Source: Syntrophomonadaceae bacterium
GTDB taxonomy: Bacteria > Bacillota > Dethiobacteria > DTU022
Direction: 5' to 3'
DNA length: 7,958 bases
Assembly: GCA_003558195.1 (NCBI GenBank)
Contig: PWMM01000320.1
Location: forward strand, 1-7,958
In this document: in pieces, positions 6,015-7,958 of the stretch
How positions within the stretch are numbered: position 1 is the stretch's first letter
How the letters are laid out: each line of letters begins with the position of its first letter
Made by a program: the position numbers and the translations under genes
Notes under the pieces: model-generated
Database searches by the model: none
Told to the model about the DNA's origin: nothing
The model's input: only the letters and a program-made list of their open reading frames with translations

Positions 6015-6667
6015 GCGACTATATAACCATGATCATCGATGACCGGGAAGTAAAAGCCCGCCGGGGGGAAAAACTGCTCTGGGTGGCTCTGGATAATGAT
6101 ATTTATATTCCCCATCTTTGCGCTATTAAAGAAGAGAAAAGACCCAATGCTTCCTGCCGCCTTTGTTTCGTTGAAATAGAAGGCCATAACCAGCCGGTTA
6201 CGGCCTGTACCAGGGAAGTTGAAGAGGGAATGGTGGTGGCAACCAGGAGTTCTCGTGTGGATCGCCTTGTAAAAACCGGTTTTGAACTGCTTTTATCCGA
6301 TCATAATCTCAAATGCCGGGAGTGTCCGGCTAATAAAAATTGCTCCCTCCAGGTTATAGCCAAAAAAAGAGGGCTAAAACTAAAACACCATCGCTTTAAC
6401 CCGCTTAAAAGAGAGTTTAAGCTTGATGATAGTCCGGCTGAATTTGCATTTGACCGCAGCCGCTGTGTCCTCTGCGGCCAGTGCACCTGGGCTGACCGGT
6501 TCGAAGCCGAAGTTGGTGCAATCGGTTTTACCAATCGCGGTATAGATCGGGTCGTGACTACTTTTAATGATTTACCCCTGGCCGATTCTATCTGCACTGA
6601 ATGTAAACTCTGTGTTGATGCCTGTCCGGTGGGAGCTCTCTACTACAAAAAAGACCAAAACGCCTGA
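6011..6667 (+). CDS. Short NuoG/HydA-N-like electron-transfer subunit without a catalytic domain
   Basis: 218 residues of Fe-S wiring only. The N-terminal [2Fe-2S] domain has C37, C49, C52 and C66. The NuoG His-Cys [4Fe-4S] motif is HX3CX2CX5C (H98, C102, C105, C111). The C-terminal double-cluster domain has C152, C155, C158 and then D162 where a Cys is expected, followed by a complete CX2CX2CX3CP (C195-C205). In HydA or FdhA homologues a hydrogenase H-cluster or molybdopterin domain would follow; here the protein stops, and a terminator overlaps the stop, so this is not an obvious truncation of a longer frame. It probably links the NuoEF-like pair to a catalytic subunit or electron acceptor encoded elsewhere. 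AAGGAG at 5994-5999 lies 11 nt before the ATG, which overlaps the NuoF-like stop. Confidence 0.88.
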   Translation: MSDYITMIIDDREVKARRGEKLLWVALDNDIYIPHLCAIKEEKRPNASCRLCFVEIEGHNQPVTACTREVEEGMVVATRSSRVDRLVKTGFELLLSDHNLKCRECPANKNCSLQVIAKKRGLKLKHHRFNPLKREFKLDDSPAEFAFDRSRCVLCGQCTWADRFEAEVGAIGFTNRGIDRVVTTFNDLPLADSICTECKLCVDACPVGALYYKKDQNA

Positions 6668-6684
6668 ATTCAAGGCATTTTTTT
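6657..6684 (+). terminator. Rho-independent terminator after the diaphorase operon
   Basis: A short stem GCCT (6662-6665) with AGGC (6673-6676) closes a 7-nt loop and is followed by seven T (6678-6684). Four A upstream (6657-6660) can pair with the T run across one mismatch. The stem is short, so strength is uncertain. It includes the stop codon of the NuoG-like gene, and its T tract runs into the -35 element of the next promoter. Confidence 0.6.
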
Positions 6685-6710
6685 ACATTCGTACCCTGAT
6701 ATGCTATACT
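6682..6710 (+). promoter_or_regulatory. Sigma-A-type promoter of the asparagine-synthetase-like gene
   Basis: The -35 TTTACA (6682-6687) matches 5 of 6 consensus bases. A 17-bp spacer leads to -10 TATACT (6705-6710, 5 of 6), which also has a TG extension at 6702-6703. Initiation is expected near 6717. It is the best promoter in the window. Confidence 0.75.
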
Positions 6711-6718
6711 ATATGCAA

Positions 6719-6740
6719 GTCTTCTACAACAGTAGAAGAC
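6719..6740 (+). other. Perfect inverted repeat at the predicted transcript start (operator or 5' stem-loop)
   Basis: The 9-bp arms GTCTTCTAC (6719-6727) and GTAGAAGAC (6732-6740) are exact complements around the tetraloop AACA. It starts 9 nt after the -10, so it could be a repressor operator overlapping +1 or an mRNA 5' hairpin. No T tract follows (AAATATTTT), so it is not a standard terminator. The ribosome binding site AGGAG (6752-6756) is 11 nt downstream and is not sequestered by it. Confidence 0.7.
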
Positions 6741-6766
6741 AAATATTTTGCAGGAGTTGATTTATC

Positions 6767-7958
6767 ATGCCCGGACTGGTTGCCGTAATTGGAGAAAAGG
6801 GCAATACGGCAAACTTAGACCCTTTAGTTGAGAAAGTAAAATTTCGAGGAGTTTGCAGAGAAAAGAATTGTGATGAAGAATGCCAGAGTATGGCTGTTTT
6901 AAACAATGTTTCTCTTAAATATGATGAAAAATCTTCGACAGCCCTCGATGGATATATCGTTTTTTCTGAAAGCCAGGGTGCTGCTCTCCAGGGAAGTAAA
7001 GCAGAAAGCATATTTACGGATCTTTTAAAAAAAGAAGGCCTTTCCTGTTTTGATACTATAGAAGGCGAATTTGCCCTTGCCTATTTAAGAGATGATGGAA
7101 GTTGCTTGGTGGCAAGGGATCCTTTTGGAGTTAAACCGTTATACTATACAATTAAGGATAAGACCCTCTATATTGCCCCGGAAATAAAAGCTCTTGTGGA
7201 TCTGGGCAGCCCGGTCAAGGAAGCCCCCCCAGGAAGCTATTATGAAAAAGGCAAAGGCTGGATCCGTTATTACAGCCTGCCAAAAGTGTTCAAAGATAAT
7301 AATCTTTCTCTGGAAGAAGCCGAACAAAAAATGCGCCACCTGCTGTGGTTAGCCGTAGAAGAGCGGATTAATGATGTTGACATTAATGAGCTTGGTGTAT
7401 ATTTAAGCGGTGGGCTGGATAGCAGTGTAGTGGCTGCTTTAGCCGCTGAAATGGCTTCTAAGCCGATCAATACTTATACGGTTGGAGTAGAAGGAAGCCA
7501 GGATGTAAAATATGCAGCTATTGTGGCTGAACGAATAGGCTCTAAACCACATGTATATACTTACAGTCTAGATGATATGCTCGAAGTTTTACCTTCGGTT
7601 ATATATCACCTGGAATCATTTGATTGTGCTTATGTCCGCTCATCAATTCCCAATTATATTGCCGCTCGCTTTGCAGCGCAAGATGGCCGTAAAGTAATGC
7701 TGACCGGTGAAGGCTCAGATGAAATATTCGCCGGATACAGTTACCTTAAAACTCTTGATTCTGAAGCTGAAATCACTGCTGAAATGCAGAGTTTTATTGA
7801 CAACTTAAGCCGAACAGGACTGCAGAGGGTAGACCGAATGAATTCTGCTCATGGTCTTGATTGCCGGGTTCCTTTTTTAAAGCCTGCCCTGCTTGAACTG
7901 GTCCAGCAGTTTCCACTTGACTGGAAGCTTCACGATTTTGATTCTGATAAAGATGAGC
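6767..7958 (+). CDS. Asparagine synthetase-like protein with a dead glutaminase domain (partial, 3' end cut by the window)
   Basis: 397 codons are visible and the frame is still open at the right edge. The C-terminal half follows E. coli AsnB/human ASNS: pyrophosphate loop SGGLDSS (214-220), GSQDVKYA (243-250), YHLESFD (280-286), LTGEGSDEIFAGY (312-324), and LDCRVPFL (364-371) near the cut. ATP-dependent adenylation of aspartate or a similar carboxylate is therefore plausible. The N-terminal class II amidotransferase fold is recognisable by MPGLVAVIG (1-9) and ARDPFGVKPLYY (116-127), but Cys2 is Pro and the HRGPD, NGEIYN and SDTE motifs are absent. It should not hydrolyse glutamine and would need free ammonia, another donor, or a different nucleophile. 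C30, C35 and C39 form an unusual cluster. AGGAG at 6752-6756 lies 10 nt before the ATG. It could also act on a substrate other than aspartate. Confidence 0.85.
   Translation, partial: MPGLVAVIGEKGNTANLDPLVEKVKFRGVCREKNCDEECQSMAVLNNVSLKYDEKSSTALDGYIVFSESQGAALQGSKAESIFTDLLKKEGLSCFDTIEGEFALAYLRDDGSCLVARDPFGVKPLYYTIKDKTLYIAPEIKALVDLGSPVKEAPPGSYYEKGKGWIRYYSLPKVFKDNNLSLEEAEQKMRHLLWLAVEERINDVDINELGVYLSGGLDSSVVAALAAEMASKPINTYTVGVEGSQDVKYAAIVAERIGSKPHVYTYSLDDMLEVLPSVIYHLESFDCAYVRSSIPNYIAARFAAQDGRKVMLTGEGSDEIFAGYSYLKTLDSEAEITAEMQSFIDNLSRTGLQRVDRMNSAHGLDCRVPFLKPALLELVQQFPLDWKLHDFDSDKDE

Noticed and set aside
6711..6766. T-box or riboswitch leader before the asparagine-synthetase-like gene.
   Set aside because: The leader is only about 50 nt, with one simple hairpin, no T-box consensus and no terminator/antiterminator pair.
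6767..6775. Pro in place of Cys2 of the asparagine-synthetase-like protein as a sequencing error or wrong start.
   Set aside because: CCC differs from TGC/TGT at two or more bases, the flanking residues align well with the family start, and the other glutaminase motifs are missing too.
6567..6788. Small + strand open frame bridging the NuoG-like gene and the next promoter.
   Set aside because: It overlaps the conserved end of the NuoG-like gene in another frame, crosses a terminator and promoter, and has no ribosome binding site or recognisable motif.

Overview
The window looks like part of the chromosome of a low-to-mid GC anaerobic Firmicute (Clostridia or a related class). The signs are strong AGGAG-type ribosome binding sites, ATGA stop/start overlaps, a TTG start, LipM-type lipoyl assembly, and a HydB/HydC-like NADH-dehydrogenase module with many Fe-S motifs. 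All genes are on the + strand. No rRNA, tRNA, CRISPR array or mobile element was seen. The species cannot be named from this sequence.

Region 1 (3-3459) is a tightly packed lipoyl-related group. It holds the 3' end of a gene with a CNRP...NERPGG tail, possibly a radical SAM lipoyl-synthase-like protein (a guess). Next come a LipM-type octanoyl/lipoyl transferase (171-941), a dihydrolipoamide dehydrogenase (938-2344) and an AcoX/COG3199 ATP-NAD kinase family protein (2341-3459). The last three overlap by ATGA. The dehydrogenase has lost the NAD-type residues of its second Rossmann motif and carries the glutathione-reductase (NADPH) set instead. With an NAD-kinase homologue directly downstream, this suggests a lipoyl system linked to NADP(H) rather than NAD(H). 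No E1, E2 or H-protein is visible.

Region 2 (3460-6684) starts with an extended -10 promoter and a GC-rich hairpin at the expected transcript start. It then encodes a three-subunit diaphorase: NuoE/HydC-like (3572-4111, TTG start), NuoF/HydB-like (4104-6014) and a 218-residue NuoG/HydA-N-like electron-transfer subunit (6011-6667). There is no catalytic hydrogenase or formate dehydrogenase subunit, and a terminator follows at once. Key residues depart from the family in several places: Ala for the second Glu of the NuoF GEE motif, Asp for a [4Fe-4S] cysteine in the NuoG-like protein, and a missing first Cys in the NuoF N-terminal ferredoxin domain.

Region 3 (6682-7958) has a near-consensus promoter, a perfect 9-bp inverted repeat at the expected transcript start, and the first 397 codons of an asparagine-synthetase-like gene that runs off the window. 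Its synthetase domain is intact. Its glutaminase domain has lost the Cys2 nucleophile and the glutamine-binding motifs, and has a small cysteine cluster instead.

The best candidate for something new is the set of NADP(H) hints in neighbouring operons: an NADPH-type Lpd, an NAD-kinase homologue, and a diaphorase whose substitution matches a position known to exclude NADPH in complex I. The amidotransferase-dead asparagine synthetase homologue comes second.
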